From assembly GCA_029266815.1 (NCBI GenBank), contig JAQSWC010000013.1, forward strand, positions 1-13,880: a DNA stretch of 13,880 bases, written 5' to 3'. Each line of letters begins with the position of its first letter. Within the stretch, counting starts at the first letter, position 1. The position numbers and the translations under genes were made by a program. Below the pieces are notes generated by a model, which searched no databases, was not told the origin of the DNA, and saw nothing but the letters and a program-made list of their open reading frames with translations. Positions 12,596 to 13,880 of the stretch are shown piece by piece. Source of the DNA: Paucimonas sp. (GTDB taxonomy: Bacteria; Pseudomonadota; Gammaproteobacteria; Burkholderiales; Burkholderiaceae_D).

Positions 12596-13880
12596 CTATT
12601 CAGTATTCCCGGCGGGTACCAGGATTTCACGGTTGCCGTTCGACTGCATTGTCGATACCAGCCCGCTCTGCTCCATCTGCTCCAGCAAGCGCGCGGCGCG
12701 ATTGTAGCCGATGCGAAGATGACGCTGCACCAGCGAGATCGATGCGCGGCGATTCTTGAGTACCACCGCCACGGCCTGGTCGTACATCGGATCGGCTTCT
12801 CCGCTTGCACCGCCTTCACCGCCCAGCAGATCGCCCGCACCGTCCTCGGCCACGCCTCCTTCTAGGATTCCCTCAATGTAATTCGGTTCCCCCTGCGCTT
12901 TGAGGTGTTCGACCACGCGATGTACTTCATCATCCGACACGAAGGCGCCGTGCACACGCACCGGCAGCCCTGTCCCCGGCGGCATGTAGAGCATATCGCC
13001 CATGCCGAGCAGTGTTTCGGCACCCATCTGGTCGAGAATCGTGCGCGAGTCGATCTTGCTGCTGACCTGGAAGGCGATACGGGTGGGGATGTTGGCCTTG
13101 ATCAGGCCGGTAATCACGTCCACCGAAGGCCGCTGCGTGGCCAGAATCAGGTGAATGCCGGCGGCACGCGCTTTTTGCGCGATACGGGCGATCAGCTCTT
13201 CGACCTTTTTGCCGACCACCATCATCAAGTCGGCCAGCTCATCGATGATGATCACGATCGTCGGCAATTTCTCCAGCGGCTCGGGTGCATCCGGCGTCAG
13301 GCTGAACGGATTCGGAATCTTCTCTTCGCGTTTCTCTGCTTCCGCAATCTTGTTGTTGTAGCCGGCGAGGTTGCGCACGCCAAGCTTGGACATCAGCTTG
13401 TAGCGGCGCTCCATCTCGGCCACCGCCCAGTTCAATGCATGACCAGCCTGGCGCATGTCGGTAACCACCGGCGCCAGCAGATGAGGAATGCCTTCATACA
13501 CAGACATCTCCAGCATCTTCGGATCGATCAGGATCATGCGCACGTCATTCGGATCGGACTTGTACAGCAGCGACAGGATGGTGGCGTTAATGCCCACGGA
13601 TTTACCCGAGCCTGTGGTACCCGCGACCAGCAGGTGCGGCATCTTGGCGAGATCGGCAATCACCGGATGGCCGGCGATATCCTTGCCGAGCGCAATCGTG
13701 AGGCTGGAAGAACTATCGTTATAAACCTTGGAGCCGAGGATCTCGGACAGGCGCACGATCTGTCGCTTCGGATTCGGCAGCTCCAGGCCCATGTAGTTTT
13801 TGCCCGGAATCGTCTCGACCACGCGAATAGAAGTGAGCGACAGCGAACGCGCGAGATCGCGTGCGAGATTGACGATCTGG
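12596..13880 (-). CDS. ftsK: DNA translocase FtsK, C-terminal part (runs off the window)
   Basis: The 5' end lies beyond the right edge; about 427 C-terminal residues are present. The frame is open to base 13880 and already reads RDLARSLSLTSIRVVETIPGK before the internal GTG at 13822, so that GTG is not the start. FtsK is a septum-anchored hexameric motor that moves DNA toward dif and activates XerCD. Visible parts: Walker A GTTGSGKS (about 13598-13621), Walker B IVIIIDELADLM (about 13223-13258), ATQRPSVDVITGLIKANIPT, and the C-terminal gamma winged-helix domain (DQAVAVVLKNRRASISLVQR, then IGYNRAARLLEQMEQSGLVS) that reads KOPS sites. The N-terminal membrane and linker domains are not in view. 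It is followed 14 bp later by lolA. Confidence 0.97.
   Translation of the reverse strand, partial: QIVNLARDLARSLSLTSIRVVETIPGKNYMGLELPNPKRQIVRLSEILGSKVYNDSSSSLTIALGKDIAGHPVIADLAKMPHLLVAGTTGSGKSVGINATILSLLYKSDPNDVRMILIDPKMLEMSVYEGIPHLLAPVVTDMRQAGHALNWAVAEMERRYKLMSKLGVRNLAGYNNKIAEAEKREEKIPNPFSLTPDAPEPLEKLPTIVIIIDELADLMMVVGKKVEELIARIAQKARAAGIHLILATQRPSVDVITGLIKANIPTRIAFQVSSKIDSRTILDQMGAETLLGMGDMLYMPPGTGLPVRVHGAFVSDDEVHRVVEHLKAQGEPNYIEGILEGGVAEDGAGDLLGGEGGASGEADPMYDQAVAVVLKNRRASISLVQRHLRIGYNRAARLLEQMEQSGLVSTMQSNGNREILVPAGNTE

Noticed and set aside
11907..12707. 266-residue plus-strand frame opposite lolA
   Set aside because: It is antisense to lolA and the ftsK end, whose protein families are clear; no start signal supports it.

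Overview
The window looks like chromosomal DNA of a Gram-negative betaproteobacterium, most likely Burkholderiales and possibly Oxalobacteraceae. This is an inference from protein character, base composition and the housekeeping order ftsK - lolA - rarA - serS - tRNA-Ser; I could not run a database search. It divides into an accessory left half (about 1-7300) and a conserved right half (about 7300-13880).

Left half, glycan locus. Two gene sets diverge from a 472-bp gene-free region (2638-3109). Leftward run a family 2 glycosyltransferase with C-terminal membrane segments, a short GT4-type glycosyltransferase 15 bp behind it, and a small GlcG/HbpS-like protein. Rightward run a short-chain dehydrogenase/reductase (SDR) and a GT9 (heptosyltransferase-like) glycosyltransferase. 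Together they look like part of a surface-polysaccharide or LPS-modification locus. Several members have substitutions at residues that are normally diagnostic.

Left half, remodelled segment. Just after the GT9 gene is the N-terminal stub (about 80 residues) of a PQQ-dependent sorbosone/glucose dehydrogenase-like lipoprotein, cut off abruptly near 5403. A visibly AT-richer gene for a repeat-containing, probably beta-propeller lipoprotein follows on the opposite strand, with a consensus extended -10 promoter. A 12-of-13 direct repeat lies beside each end of this AT-rich block. About 600 bp without a recognisable gene then lead to the tRNA gene.

Right half. tRNA-Ser(CGA) has its own extended -10 promoter and a rho-independent terminator. 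Upstream of it on the same strand are serS and rarA. Between rarA and lolA sit two rightward genes: a four-cysteine lipoprotein of unknown function and a YdjC/ChbG-family carbohydrate deacetylase-like protein. lolA and the 3' part of ftsK, 14 bp apart and both leftward, end the window; ftsK runs off the right edge.

I found no CRISPR array, intact insertion sequence, toxin-antitoxin pair, phage gene or defence system. The most unusual items are the truncated dehydrogenase next to the AT-rich lipoprotein cassette, and the divergent glycan locus with its noncanonical enzymes.
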